DNA from: Ceratobasidium sp. AG-K
Lineage: Eukaryota; Basidiomycota; Agaricomycetes; Cantharellales; Ceratobasidiaceae
Length of the DNA: 64,000 nt
Direction: 5' to 3'
NCBI GenBank assembly: GCA_037039685.1
Contig: JAWNGF010000008.1
Coordinates: 2,108,001-2,172,000, forward strand
The position numbers were made by a program, and so were the translations under genes. This document shows positions 43,859 to 55,974 of this stretch, one piece after another. A model generated the notes under the pieces. That model saw nothing but the letters and a program-made list of their open reading frames with translations. It was not told the DNA's origin and ran no database searches. Each line of letters begins with the position of its first letter. Positions within the stretch are counted from its first letter, which is position 1.

Positions 43859-45871
43859 TTAGAGGGAGACCCTGGCTTTTCCCGATTCTGGTTTGTCCTC
43901 TAGTTTTCCTTCGCGTCCCTTTAGGTTTGGTTCCTCCTTCTTCCATTCTTTTTCAGGGCATTTTGCCAGCAGGTGCTTATCCGATCCACATTTTAGGCAA
44001 CGTTTTGAGGAAATTCTTGCCTTATATATGTCGTCGGGAAGCCTCTTTGTGGAGCTGGAGGATGCCGTTGTTGTCTTTTGTCCTGTGGTATTCTTGATGG
44101 ATTGTAATTTTTGATCAATGGAAATTGCAATTGAGATCCATCGGTCAAGCAATAGTTCTTGCTCTGTTCCATCCTTGTTGATTAGGGTTAATTTGAATTG
44201 AGCTAGTTTGGTTTTAACTTCAGGTTTCAATCCTTCTTTGAACTGGTTGATTAAGGCTTCCTGTCCCCAGTTAATGTCCACTAAGAGATATTGGAATTCT
44301 GAGGCGTAGTTTGCTACCGAGTTGTTCTGTCTGCATTTCCGGATATCCGCTTTGGCTTTTGCCTTTTCATTGGGGTTGCTGAATTGTTCCATGAAGTGGG
44401 ACTTAAAACTTTCCCATGAGATTAGGTTCTTGTTGTCTTCTCCTTTGTTCAGGGACTGTAGTAGCACTTGAGCCCAATGCGTAGCGGCTTTATTTTCTGA
44501 TTTGAAGTTGGCTAGTGCTTCACGGATTCTCTCTTCGTGGGAGTTGTATTGGTTGCCAAGTTGGACAAAGTAGCTCTCCATTTGTGTGATGAACATTTTG
44601 GCACCTTCAACTTTCTTCCCATCTAAGGAGTCTGGGTGTGTAACCTTAGGGCAGCGTGTTCCTCCACTAGAGGTGGGGTTCTCAGTGAGTCGTTGGAGTC
44701 TTTGTTCAAGTTCCTTGATCCTGGTAGATTCTGCTTCTGGGTGTGATGGGGAATTTGATCGTCTAGATGGATTTTCAGCATGTAATGATGCTTCGTCCAT
44801 TTCTTCTCAAAGATTGCTGATGGCTTCTTGTATTGTGGTGATTTGTGTAGTATTGGCAGTTCCTTCTTGTCACAGGTTCTCCAAGCCTTGTGTTACGGCT
44901 TCATTCCATTCAAGTTGTCCTTGTCTGGTGGTGTTGAGTTCTTTGCGTACGTTGTTTACAAGTCCTTGCATGTTTGTCACTTTGTTCCAAAGTCGGGTGA
45001 CGTCTTGTCCAACCAGGAAGGTGTTATGTTTGCTGTTCCTTGCAGCATTGAGAATGTTTGTGAGAGTAGTTTCTAGGGTGTTGATGGAATTATTAAAGAT
45101 TTGCTGATTGTTTGCTAGGACTTGGGTGGCTTGTTCTAGACCACTTAGTCTTTGGTCAATTGTGACTCTCATTCCATCAATGATCCTGATGAGTGCATTG
45201 TGCCTTCCTTCATGAAGATCATCCAGATTGTCAAGGTTGCTGATTACTGTTCTATTGCTGGAACTTGAACTGGAGCTTGAGCTTCCTGGATTGCCTGGGT
45301 TTTTGACACTTGCTTGTTGAGGAATCAACTGTTGGGAGTACCCTTGTGGGACGTAAGGTGGTGCTGGAATCACAGGTGTCACTGCTTGAGAATTCATTGG
45401 GATTGGTCCTTCATTGGTAATGGTTCGCCCAATTTGGGGAACCTGAGGAGCATTGGGGATGTGTGGTGTGGGAGGGGGTCTAATAGGAACAAGAGACATG
45501 CCTCCATGAGCTTCAGGTTGGGGCGAGAAAAACTTTCTTCTGGGTCCCATGGGCCATAGTGGGCGCAAGGGCCCAGGACTTGTGTTAGAGATGGGAATTC
45601 AAATTGTGGCAGGTGTGGGATCATAGGTAATATCCCCTGGTTCCCTATTGACAATTGTAGATTCTTCTTGAATGACCAAAGTGTTTTCGGCCTTGAATGT
45701 TCCGGGCATAGAAGCTTGACTCTGTGGGCAAGACCTTGCTGGTCCTCCAGCCCGAGCTTGTGCAATATCTTGTTCATTGAGGGAACTTGTGGGTCTTGCA
45801 GCCCTACTGGGTCCTCTCCTTGTTGGCAGTGGTGATGAGAGGCGTGATCCTCTGTCCTCCTGAATGGACAT
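43859..45871 (-). pseudogene. gag: A copy 2 gag with in-frame stops
   Basis: One frame from ATG 45871 (MSIQEDRGSRLSS) to the stop at 43859, with stops near 45597 and around 44.80-44.87 kb. Same domain order as element A gag, including the zinc knuckle CLKCGSDKHLLAKC in which the usual Gly-His spacing is altered. Confidence 0.85.
43877..43883 (-). promoter_or_regulatory. -1 frameshift heptamer G GGA AAA, A copy 2
   Basis: Minus strand tcG GGA AAA gcc in gag phase; pol frame is open immediately after the -1 step. Confidence 0.72.
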
Positions 45872-45875
45872 GTTT

Positions 45876-45893
45876 GTTAAGCTTGTTTTGTAA
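45876..45893 (-). promoter_or_regulatory. A copy 2 primer-binding site
   Basis: Same TTACAAAACAAGCTTAAC as element A next to the 5' LTR, unchanged although both LTRs have diverged. Confidence 0.7.
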
Positions 45894-46354
45894 TGTTGTA
45901 AGCTTCTTCTTAGTGGCTATGAGACAAGCTGTGAGGGAGAGTGGACGGCACTAAGACCTAAGTGACCTCTTGAACTGCAACACACTTAAGTGTCTGTAGG
46001 CTCTAAAGGGTAGGGGTGGTTCTAAGTGTCACTCAAAGGGGGTGTTTTGACGAGACAAAACAAGCTGGGGTTACCAGGCTTGTTGGTCCTCTATATATAT
46101 TCAGAAAGTGGCCAAGTCATACAAGGCACAGCCACACAAGTCATACACAACAGCCAGTCAGGAGTGTCCATGTGAGTCATGCTGTATGAACAGACATGAC
46201 TTGTACAAAGCACAGCCGCATTACACAGAGTAACAGAGACAACCACAAGAAGGTGGCAATGCGGTAAACGGAAATGGAAATGCAACACAAAGGAAGATAC
46301 AGGCGGGCAAGACAACAGACGAGACGATGGAGGGAGCTGGCTCACGACAGAAGG

Positions 46355-46817
46355 GTGTTTGAGACTAATGAGCAGCTCTTAGGCCCGAAAATCACTGAGA
46401 GGCTCCAAAAAATGATGGATAACCTCCTCAGGGTAAAGTAGAGTGGATAAATGACAAGGTAAATTGTTCTTGGGGTTCCAAGACAATTTACCTTGCATCT
46501 TTTAGAGCAAGCAAATAAGAAGAAGTATCTACATGGGGAAAGCATAACAGATGCAAAAGGAGCACAAAGAGGACATCAGAAGCAGAAGTGCATGTCACAC
46601 ATGAAGATCTAAAGGCAGCAACATGGGACAATCAGGGAACAGAGGCAATATGCCAATCAGCCACATGTGCAAACAACTAAGTTAGGGAAGCAACAACAAA
46701 GGAGCAACAATTAAAACAAAGTGTGTGGCAGAGGATAAGCACAACAGAGAGAGAGAACAGCACACCAAGCACTGAAGCACAACACATAAACCATTGTCAG
46801 GAGCATGGCTCCTGACA
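46355..46817 (-). repeat. Element D 3' LTR, main part
   Basis: Continues the LTR begun at 38628. Contains the strongest LTR hairpin here: GGTAAATTGT/ACAATTTACC and CTTGG/CCAAG (46458-46492), with the self-primer complement at 46459-46471. Confidence 0.85.
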
Positions 46818-46829
46818 TTGCCCCCCCCC

Positions 46830-47508
46830 CTAAAATGGGCCATTGGCAGAGTCACTGGACCATTGCCACTGGCCCCAGCCCACTTGAAAATTTCTGCCCC
46901 AATCAGAAGCAACTGGAGGCTCTGGAAACCATCCACAACTAGCCACAGGCTCCTCTGGAAGCAGTTCAGACTCTGGGTATTGGAGAAGGGGGGTTTTGGG
47001 CTCTGGGTCTTATCTGAGCATGAGTTAATCAAAAAAAAACATAGAATTCCTTGTCATTTCTGATGTAGAAGTGGTCTTGATACTTGGAAAAGGATACTTA
47101 GTCTACCAGTGGGCAGTTTTTGAAGTGATGCCAAGCAATGGACTTGCAGAACTTGCAGAAATTGCATGCAATAAAACAGTGCCAGCAATAGAAGGAACCA
47201 CCACAAAGGGAAGTGGGATTGTCACTGCTGATGTAGTACAGGTAGCCATAGCACACACAGTAGAATATGTTGGGCCACTTGTGCAAGCAGGGATACTTGG
47301 TAGCCAGAGGGATTAGCACAAAGCGCAGATAGGGGATGCCTGAGTCCAGTTTGCTCTTGAAGCCCTCTGGCATGTAGTGGAGATTGGTGTCCAGACTGCC
47401 CCAGCTGTTGTAGGGTGTGTTGATGTGGGGACAATGAATGGACAAGGTGGACAGCAATGTAGGGGTGTTTAGAGAGTTGGGGGAGCTTGAGTGAGGCAAG
47501 GGACACAA
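46830..47508 (-). pseudogene. Element D accessory ORF, Cys-rich, decayed
   Basis: Open from about 47508 to a TAA at 47098, then continuing in the same frame to about 46830. It contains KSKLDSGIPYLRF and KWPNIFYCVCYGY, which line up with LDSG...LY and KKWP...IFVCRGC of the element A accessory protein. A cluster of Cys/His follows (FYCWHCFIACNFCKFCKSIAWHH) that could bind zinc. Located between the chromodomain and the 3' LTR, as in A and C. Homology to A is short and should be treated as probable. Confidence 0.45.
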
Positions 47509-49274
47509 GTATGTGGGTTTCAGAGGTGTTAGACCTGCACTTGTTGGCTGCCTTTCTATCCTTATGCAGGAGGCATGGAACTAGGTCATTGGGCCATGGG
47601 GCATCAGGGAAATCTGCATAGAAGTCCTGTGATTTGTCCTCCAAGTGCACCAGATCAGAAGCAGGCTCAAAAGTGTTGTCAAGTGGCCCATAGCCTTGCC
47701 AATGGACCCTGTACTTCCACATCACATCTTCCAGCATCCAATCTATCAGTTTTTCAACCTCATACACCTCTTCCCCCTCTTCTGTGCTCATGTGGGGTGG
47801 TTGTTGGAAGGTGTGCTTGAAATCAGTGTCCTGCTGCACCTAAGACAGCAGGGCCACATGGAAAACATCATGGATCTTCATTGTCTCAGGCGGCTTCAAG
47901 TGATCAGCATTGGAGCCTATGTGTTCCAGAACAGGGAAGGGACCATATCACTTGTGATCCAGCTTTTTGTTTGGCACTGCAACTTGATATGTGTGCCTAG
48001 CAACCAAAATTTATCACTGACTTTCAATTCTGGCAGATAAACTCCATGACCCACCACTTTGTAGCATTCCTGGGTCCATTTTAGTTTTGCCTGGACCTCC
48101 TCAATAACAGCCCTAATTTCTGCAGCCCTCCCATCAGCAACTGGCATCCCTGTGGGCTCCAGACTTGGTGAGATAGTGGGGGAGCACCCATAGACAAGCT
48201 CAAGGGGAGATAATCCAGTGGCTTCACTCTTAGAGTCATTGTGACAGAACTCAGCAAGAGGTAGCAAATCCACCCAGTCTGTCTACCTGTGGTTGATGAA
48301 AGTGCCCAAATAAGCTTCAAGCCATTGATTCAGTTGCTCAGTTTGGCCATCAGTTTGTGTGCAGTAAGCAGTGGAAAATGCAGGGTCAATTTGCAGTGCC
48401 TGGTACAGGGCCTTGAGGAATTTGCTGTTGAAGGTTGATGCTCTTTCTGAAACAGTTTGCTTAGGAGTGCCTTGGAGGTGCCAAAGATTCTTGAGGAAGA
48501 GATGTGCCTCATCTTCTGCTGTTGATGATTCCTTGCAGGGGATCAAATGTGCCAGTTTTGAGAAGTGGTCAACAACAACAAGATGCTATCAAAGCCCTTG
48601 TTCTTGGGAAGTTTGGTAACAAAATCATAGGAAATATTCTCCCAAGGCCCACTGGAATTGGTAGTGGCTGGAGGTGAGTATGCTTTTCAGTGCCTTTACT
48701 CCTTTGACAGATTTCACAAGAGTTCACATGGTGATTTACTTGAAACTTCATGGCTGGCCAGTAGTAGTGCCTAGATATCAGCTCTAGAGTTCTTGCATGT
48801 CCTTGGTGACCAGCAGCTGTAGTCTTGTGGAAATGAGATAGTAACTACTGTTTGAGGTTGGGTACATCTGGAACAACTATTCTGCCTTAGTAGAACAATA
48901 CTCCTTCACTAAGAGTGTAATCCTTGAACTTCTGTGCAATGTAGTGTGGCAATTTAGAAGGTTTGGATGCAGCTGATATCACTGTGTCAAGGCTAGGGTT
49001 GTTGGGAAGCACCTCCTTGAGTTTCTGCAGAAACTAAGCACTGATCATAGCAGAGAAGCCAGTAAATTGGTCCTCCTTGAGCATCAGTTGAGGAAGTGGT
49101 GCTTCTGTTGTGTGATCTGCACGCCTGGACAAGTGATCCAGTTTCTGGGATTGTTTTCCTGGTCTGTAAGCAATGACAAAGTTGTAGGGTGCAAGAAGCA
49201 GGTACCAGTGCACATGATGCCTATTGAATGTCCTAGCTGTTTTCCAGTACTCCAAGGTATTCTAATAAGTGAAA
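47509..49274 (-). pseudogene. pol: Element D pol, downstream part (RNase H end, integrase, chromodomain)
   Basis: Begins at the element C insertion point with EYWKTARTFNRHH. Integrase zinc site HHVNSCEICQRSKG, core fragments ASTFNSKFLKALYQAL and AYCTQTDGQTEQLNQW, then a chromodomain-like YRVHWQGYGPLDNTFEP at about 47.7 kb. Several frameshifts and stops; not functional. Confidence 0.8.
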
Positions 49275-49772
49275 TGTTGTGACCCAAGGCCCCTCCAATA
49301 GACTTGGACTGTGATTTGCTTGCCTTGTGTCTTCCTTACTTGCATTCTCCTTTGTATGTGCTTCCTTTGTTGCCTGCTTCCTTTGTTTGTGTGCAGCCTT
49401 AGGCTGCTTCCTTTTTCTTTTGTCTTGTGACTTCCTTTCTTGGCAAGTCCTGTTCCTTTATAGGACATGACTCATAGAGCTTTCTGATTGGACAGTTTGT
49501 ATGACTCATTTCTTGGCATGTGTATGACTCATGTCTTTTCTTAATATATAATGAGGCCACAACAAGCATGGTATCCCCATCTTGTTTTGCATTGTCATTT
49601 CCCCAACAAACAGTCCTTCACTGGGTTTCCCTTAGGGTTACCTTGGATCCTCAGGTCTTAGTGCCATTCATAATCTACAGTTTATAGTTCTTTGGGTGCC
49701 AAGTCTCTCTAAAGTCTTGACTTGTGCACATACAGTTACAGTCGGCAACCATCATAGTGTTGGGTTGCAACA
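49275..49772 (+). repeat. Element C 5' LTR
   Basis: TATATAAT at 49545; hairpin AACAAG/CTTGTT plus ATGG/CCAT at 49561-49586; self-primer ATCTTGTTTTGCA at 49579-49591, 34 nt after the TATA start. Confidence 0.92.
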
Positions 49773-49790
49773 TTGCAAAACAAGATTATC
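49773..49790 (+). promoter_or_regulatory. Element C primer-binding site (self-priming type)
   Basis: TGCAAAACAAGAT (49774-49786) directly inside the LTR is the exact 13-nt complement of 49579-49591 in the LTR. Confidence 0.75.
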
Positions 49791-49976
49791 CCACGAGGAA
49801 AATAGGCAACAGTCATCATAGCACCCTCAAATGTCTTGTGGCAACTTGGGCAACCATTAGTTTTTGCATTCCCACGCAATCAGACACCACATCAGTTTTT
49901 TGAACCTTATTTTTCGGCAATCAATATCTACTGGATGTCAGGTTCATCCAAAGAATAGTATTACAAAGGCAAATCC

Positions 49977-51653
49977 ATGGCTTTGCAAGAATCAAGAAGG
50001 AATCCACCCTGTATGGCTCAGCCCAAAGAAGGATGGACTGACCCCTTAAGACCAAGAGAAAGAACTACAAGACCCAATCCAATGGCAACTCCAGCCATGG
50101 GATCAATAAATCTTCCTGAACTTACAATGGTGGATTTAGAAGGATCTGGACCAGGACAGCAAGGAGACAAGACACTAGAACAAATTGCAGGAATACCAGT
50201 GGCCCAGGAAACCATCACAACACTAGCACAGATACAAGAAGTCCTCAACCATACAATGGGTCGATTAGTACACGTACTCAATGCATCCTTTCTTCCAATT
50301 TGACAAGATATGAGGGAAACAGGAGAAGATGTCCAAAGCTTACAAACAGGTGTCTATTGCCTTCAGGAAACAGGAGCCACAAAAAGTGACATTCATGCAC
50401 AAGACAAAGAAATAGAGCAAATCCTAAATGTTGTAAATGGTATAGCAAAAATGCTAGAACCAAAGGAGGAGGAAGATGCTGAACAAGTCACACATGGCAA
50501 AGAATCTACAACACCTAGAACCTCCAGGATTACAGCACCTCTCCCGGAAACTCCAAGAAAGACAACAACCTTTCCCCTGGAGGAATACCAGTACCCAGAA
50601 TCAGATCAAGAAAGTGTCAGGACAGGAGAAGTGGGGTCTGGAGGATCAACCAAGACAATTAGGCAAATGATACAAACTCCTGCAAAAGAAGAAAAGAAGC
50701 CCAACACAACTCGTAGCAAACACTTCAGCATCTATGAGGATATAGCAAACAATGTCACAGAAAGCAAGGATTGATTGACAATTGTCAAAAGAACAGAAGC
50801 ATACAATGGAAAAAGAGGAACAGAAGCAGATTGATTCATTACCTTGAAGGAAACATACTTCAACATCCATGGGCAGATCTTCAATAACAATCAAAAGAAG
50901 ATTACTACATTCCTCAGCAACATGGAACACAAGGAAGCAAAAGCATGGGCTTTCAATCATCTTGAAAGAATCAACAAAAACCCTTCCTATACTAGCAACA
51001 CCAATGCAATCTACTCCTGGTCAAACATGAAGAAAGACTTTCTCCTCAACTTTAGTGATCCAATGGCAAAAGAAAAGGCTTCCAGGAAACTTGTGACAAT
51101 CCAAATGAAGGGTCCTATCAACAATGCTCTCACTTCCTACATCACAGAGTTCAGAAGCTATAAGGCCCTTACCAATATTGGAGATGCAGTGTACAAAGAA
51201 GCCTTTAAACAAGGACTAGCCCCAGAATTGCCAGCAGAACTAGACACCCTATCACTGATGAGCAACAACATTGGAAACCTAAATTTTGAAGGACTTGTGA
51301 CAGAAACCATTAAAGTGGACCAAATGCTTGAAGCAAAACAAGGGTATAGATCAACATACATCAGAGGATATGCAGGTGCAGGAAGCAATCAAACTGGACA
51401 AGGCAACAAAGGGCAAACAAGTCAAAACGGAAGAACTCAAGGCAAGAAACCAAAATTAGTCCCTAAAGAAATCAAGAAGTGTTGCCACCAGGAGGGAGCC
51501 TGCATCAAATGCAGATCAAAGGAACACTTTGTGTGACAATGCAATAATAGATGGAAGGACCAAGACATCCCATCTACCAAAGGGAAGGAAAAGGCCAAAG
51601 CAGGAGAGGTGGAAGAAACTAGCAACAGCAAAAAGGAGTTGGGAAAAGTCTAG
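49977..51653 (+). pseudogene. gag: Element C gag with four in-frame stops
   Basis: One continuous frame from ATG 49977 to TAG 51651-51653, broken by stops near 50301, 50772, 50831 and 51534. Capsid-like region around 50.85-51.3 kb (WAFNHLERINKNPSYTS ... FKQGLAPELPAEL). Zinc knuckle CIKCRSKEHFV-x-QC has lost an Arg to TGA. Nucleocapsid tail is Lys/Glu-rich up to the heptamer. Confidence 0.83.
51641..51647 (+). promoter_or_regulatory. -1 frameshift heptamer G GGA AAA, element C
   Basis: ttG GGA AAA gtc tag in gag phase, gag stop 3 nt later. After the -1 step the pol frame is open into TLIDSGSTKNFID. Confidence 0.75.
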
Positions 51654-54600
51654 GGTGCTCTGCTTCCATGTCAGATGCTACCCATACACCCTTGATCTCA
51701 AGGAAACAAATGTACTATAGAGCAAAAAATGAATCACCACTTGTCTCAACTCAGATCAAGGGAATCATGGATCTGACTCCCACCCTTATTGATTCTGGAT
51801 CAACAAAGAACTTCATTGATATTACCTTCTGCTGAAAAAACTCCATCCCCCTTGTTGAACTACCAAAAGCAAGAGAAGTCATAGGAATCAATGGGAAAAA
51901 GCTACCATCAGTTGTTTGGTACAAGGGCCACCTCACCTTCAAGATCTTGGGAAAAAGTTTCACACAACAATGCTATGTTATGCCAACTGGAGAATTCCCC
52001 CTAATTCTAGGAATGACATGGCTATCAGAAGCCAACCCTGAAATAAACTGGGAAACAAAGGAAATTACTTGGTAAAGGGAACCCATCAAAGCAAAAGCAG
52101 CACATTTAACAGAAAGACCAGAAGAGTTCCAAGACTTCAAAAAGGTTTTCAGCAAGGAACTTTTTAAGGAATTACCACCACACAGGGAATGGGATTGTGA
52201 AATCAATTTTAGGCCAGATGCAGAACTACCTAAACCAGCACAAACTTATCCACTTTCTCCAATGGAAACACAAGTCCTTAGGAAACTTATAGAGGAACTA
52301 GCAGCAGGCAAGATTGTACCAAGCAAATCACCCATTGCATCACCAGCTTTCTTTGTTAAGAAGCATCAAGACAAAAATGTGGAACCTATGACACCAGAAG
52401 AACTTTTGCAACTAGTAGTTGACCTCAGAGGAGTCAATAAGATCACCATACCCAATCAATTCCCTCTACCACTACAAGAAGACCTTCTGGAAAAATTAAA
52501 GGAAGCTAAAATTTTCTCAAAATTGGGCGTACAGTGAGGCTGCAATAACATTTGAATCAAAGAAAGCAATCAATGGAAAACAGTGTTCAGAACCAAGGAA
52601 GGACACTATGAATACAGGGTCATGCCATTTGGACTCATGAATGCTCCAGCAACCTCCCAAAGGATGATGGACAAAATCTTCCATGACATAAAGGACATCT
52701 CAGTAGTGATCTACATTGATGACATTCTCATCTTCTCAAAAGACTGGGAACAACATGTAAAAGATGTCAGGGAGGTACTGAAGCAATTTGAAGAAAACAA
52801 CCTTGTCCTGAAGATCACAAAATACAAATTCTTTATCACCACAGTCACCTTTGTTGGAATAGTCATCACCCCCAAAGGAATTTCTATGGAAAAGGACAAA
52901 ATCAAGGCAATTTTGGAATGGCGCATCCCAAAGACAGTCAAAAAGGTACAGGCCTTCTTAGGCTTTGCAAATTTCTACCAGCAATTTGTGCAAAACTTCA
53001 GCAGTATTGTCAAGCCATTAACCAAACTCACAAGAAAGGAACAGAAGTGGGAATGGGGTGTGGAACAGCAACAGGCCTTTGACAAACTCAAATCAGCAGT
53101 AACCAAGGATCCAGTATTGGCACATCCCAACCCTGCCAAACCCTACCTTCTTGAAACAGATGCATCAGGGGTGGCAATGGGGATGATTCTCTCACAATGA
53201 CAGGACAATGGATACCTACACCCAATTGGTTTCTTATCACAGAGTTTCACAGCACCACAAATGAACTATGACATGTATGACAAGGAACTTTTAGCCATCA
53301 TTACATCCCTGAAGCACTGGAGATTACATCTGGGAGGAACTAGGGAACCAATTACAGTTTATTTGGATCATAGGAACCTGACTTACTGGCAAACAGCAAA
53401 AACCTTCAACTGACAACATAACAGATGGTACCAAGAACTGGCATCTTTTAACTTTGAAATACACTACAGACCAGGAAAACTTTCCAGCAAACCAGACCTC
53501 TTATCAAGACATTCTGAACATCTTGATATACCAAATACAGAACAGATCATGATACATCAGGAAAGATTCAATGGTTTTGCAGCGGAATCAGGCAGGGACA
53601 TTATTGCAGAAATCACAGAAGCACAAGAGGAAGACGGATGGCTTACCACACTTGTCCTAGTGGTCAAGTACAGGGAAAACCTTCCCCCAAGTGTCAGAAG
53701 CAGTTCAAGGATTACAAAATAATGGAGGGACTCCTGTGGTACAAGGGTGCAATCTATGTTCCAGAAGATAAGGATCTGCACCTGGAATTACTACAACAAC
53801 ATCATGATTCACCAACTGCTGGTCACCAGGGGCAAGCAAGAACCCTAGAACTGCTCTCAAGGCGTTACTACCGGCCAGGAATGAAAGCAACAGTCAACAG
53901 ATACATAGACTCCTGCAAAACATGCCAAAGAAGCAAGGGGCACACACATTTGGTACCAGCAAAACCATTACCTATAGCAACACATCCTTGGGAAGACATC
54001 AGCTATGACTTCATTGTCGAGCTACCCAAATCAGCTGGATGGGAGAGTATCCTGGTAGTGGTAGATAGTCACAGCAAAATGGTGCATTTCATCCCTTGCA
54101 AGGAAGCAACAATGGCAGAAGGAGTTGCAGATCTCTTTCTGTCAAATGTTTGGAAGCTTCATGGTTTACCCCAGCAAACAATCTCCAACAGAGGAACCAC
54201 CTTCAACATTCACTTTGTATGTTCCCTTTATGAAAAACTTGGAACCAACCCTTCCTTCAGTACAGCATTCCACCCTCAACCTGATGGACAGTCAGAACAA
54301 GTTAATCAGTGGCTTGAAGGTTTTCTTAGGGTTTTCATCAACTACAGACAGGATAACTGGGCACATTGAATACCTATTGCGGAATTCTGCTACAACAATC
54401 ATGTCAACAGAACCACAGGCAAGACACCCTTCAAAATTAACTTTGGATTCCACCCTAGATGGAATATAGTGGACGCTAATGTTCAGAATCCTTCAGCTAG
54501 AAACCTACAAGATCAAATGGAAGAAGCAAGGAAAGAAGCAACAGCTGCAATGCAATTCCACAAAGAACAGGCAAAAGAACCAAGGGAAAAATATGAACCA

Positions 54601-55164
54601 GGCAACCTTGTCTGGGTTCTAGGAACAAATTTCAAAGCAAAGAGACCAATGAAGAAACTTGATGACAAGAAATTAGGTCCCTTCAAGGTTACAAGGGCAA
54701 TATCTTCCCATGCATATGAGATTGAACTCCCCAAATCCATCAAGAAGCATAATGTCTTCCATACTGATCAGCTATGGAAATACAAGGAGGACAAGGAATT
54801 CAACAAGAACCAAATTGACCACCTCCCATAGAAACACAGGAAGACAAAGAAGTCTATGATGTTGAGAAGATTGTGGACTGGAAGGAAACCAAGGAAGGGC
54901 TCAAATATGTAATCCAATGGAAGGGATATCCACCAAGCAAGGATACCAAAGAAAGAGTGGAAAAAATCGCAGAACTTCTACCCATCTTGAGAAAGTTCCT
55001 CAAAGAAAACCCTTTGGCACCTGTACCCCCAAATTGCAAACAATGGCCAGTTAAAAGAACCAGGGGGAGAGCAGCAAACCTCAACTCAAACAGCTCTCAC
55101 CAGCCTTACATTGCTCTAAAGCCACTCTTACACCAATCCACCAATCTCAAAAAACTTTTCAAAC
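51648..55164 (+). pseudogene. pol: Element C pol, multiple TGA and frameshifts
   Basis: Protease (TLIDSGSTKNFID), RT (VIYIDDILIFSKDWEQH), RNase H (LLETDASGVAMGMILSQ), integrase (SCKTCQRSKGHTH; VVVDSHSKMVHFIPC; HPQPDGQSEQVNQWLEG) and chromodomain-like end (LKYVIQWKGYPPSKDTKE). Stops include TGA 52535, 53198 and 53411, each at or next to an Arg of the related copies, and the frame changes near 53.6 and 54.83 kb. Confidence 0.88.
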
Positions 55165-55932
55165 ATGCCTGTCACTCACTGCTCAGTCACCATCAGCAAC
55201 CTCCCATGGGCCACAGGCGTGGCCCGCAAAATTGCCCAATGCCTCGACTCAGGTGTGGTCTTATACCACATCCCTCAACAGATGCAGCGCATTGGGCAGT
55301 GCTGATACTACCCAGGGAGCAACATGCTCCATCTGGCAGTGGCAGGGGAATTCAAGTGGGTCAGACACAAGCCGCCCACAAAACAACAACTCAGGGAGCA
55401 GCCAAGTGTCCTAATAGCTCAGGGGTGCGTGGCATTTCCAGCCAAGGAGGTGATATTGGGCAGTGTCAAGAACAGGACAAGCAAGGAATGGGGGGACCAT
55501 CACATCAACAATGCCCATGTGTGGCAATCCAAATGGATCTGGGAGGGGAAGGAAGGAAGGGTGCATCCGCACAACAAGTGGGAATGGGATGTGGTGTGGG
55601 ATCAGGATCTAAAGGACTGGATGGAGGACAGGGGCTGATGGGCCAAGGAGATTGAGTACCAGCCAAGGTGGTGGGACAACAGTCCCAGCCTAGACCAATG
55701 GGCAGAAAGGGAAGGATCACTAACGGAATGGCTAGCAGAGGAGGAGAGGGTTTGGGTCAAGGACCAACCCACATGGGAGGAGGGGTGCAAGGAGGTGCCC
55801 ATGGAATTGAAGGAGGAAGTGGGGGACTCAGCAGAGAACCCCATAATTCTGGGAGAAGAGGAGGGGGCCATTTGGTCCCAGGGGGACAGGGAGGCCTTTG
55901 AAAAAATGGTGGGCAACTGTAAATTACAGTAG
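55165..55932 (+). pseudogene. Element C accessory ORF
   Basis: One frame from ATG 55165 (MPVTHCSVTISNL) to TAG 55930-55932, 255 codons, essentially the same length as the element A accessory ORF (254), with two TGA codons. Shared order: TISN, LDSG..LY, L..(A)GEF.WV, a region ending in GC.AF, and a Trp/Glu-rich C-terminal half (WEWDVVWDQDLKDWMED, ERVWVKDQPTWEEG). This shows the ORF predates the split of families A and C. Function unknown. Confidence 0.72.
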
Positions 55933-55974
55933 TCGCCATTCAGGTCCCCTAAATGGACTCTTCAGGGGGGGAAA

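Larger units (their letters stand above)
39478..43883 (-). pseudogene. pol: A copy 2 pol, interrupted by solo LTR
   Basis: Protease/RT half 43.9-42.7 kb (TLVDLGASKNFLD, with Gly in place of the usual residue order; VIVYIDDILVFSK). The RT/RNase H part is 42.65-42.1 kb, with a frameshift at a run of ten A (about 42380-42390). The integrase/chromodomain part is 41.6-39.5 kb (SCKTCQRTKG; VVVDRFSRMAHFIPC; FYKVRWKGYRDKEDTEQ). The solo LTR at 41647-42104 sits in the RNase H region; removing it and one duplicate restores the frame that follows the A-run shift. Integrase core is otherwise open. Confidence 0.88.
38651..46349 (-). mobile_element. Ty3/Gypsy element A copy 2, degraded
   Basis: Family-A element of 7699 bp (including an inserted solo LTR) between gaagg duplications (38646-38650 and 46350-46354), lying inside the left LTR of element D; the uninterrupted D LTR at 59969 has the single target gaagg. 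LTRs are 456 bp each (38651-39106 and 45894-46349) and differ at many positions, mostly CpG transitions, so it is older than element A. Same gene order as A. Confidence 0.93.
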
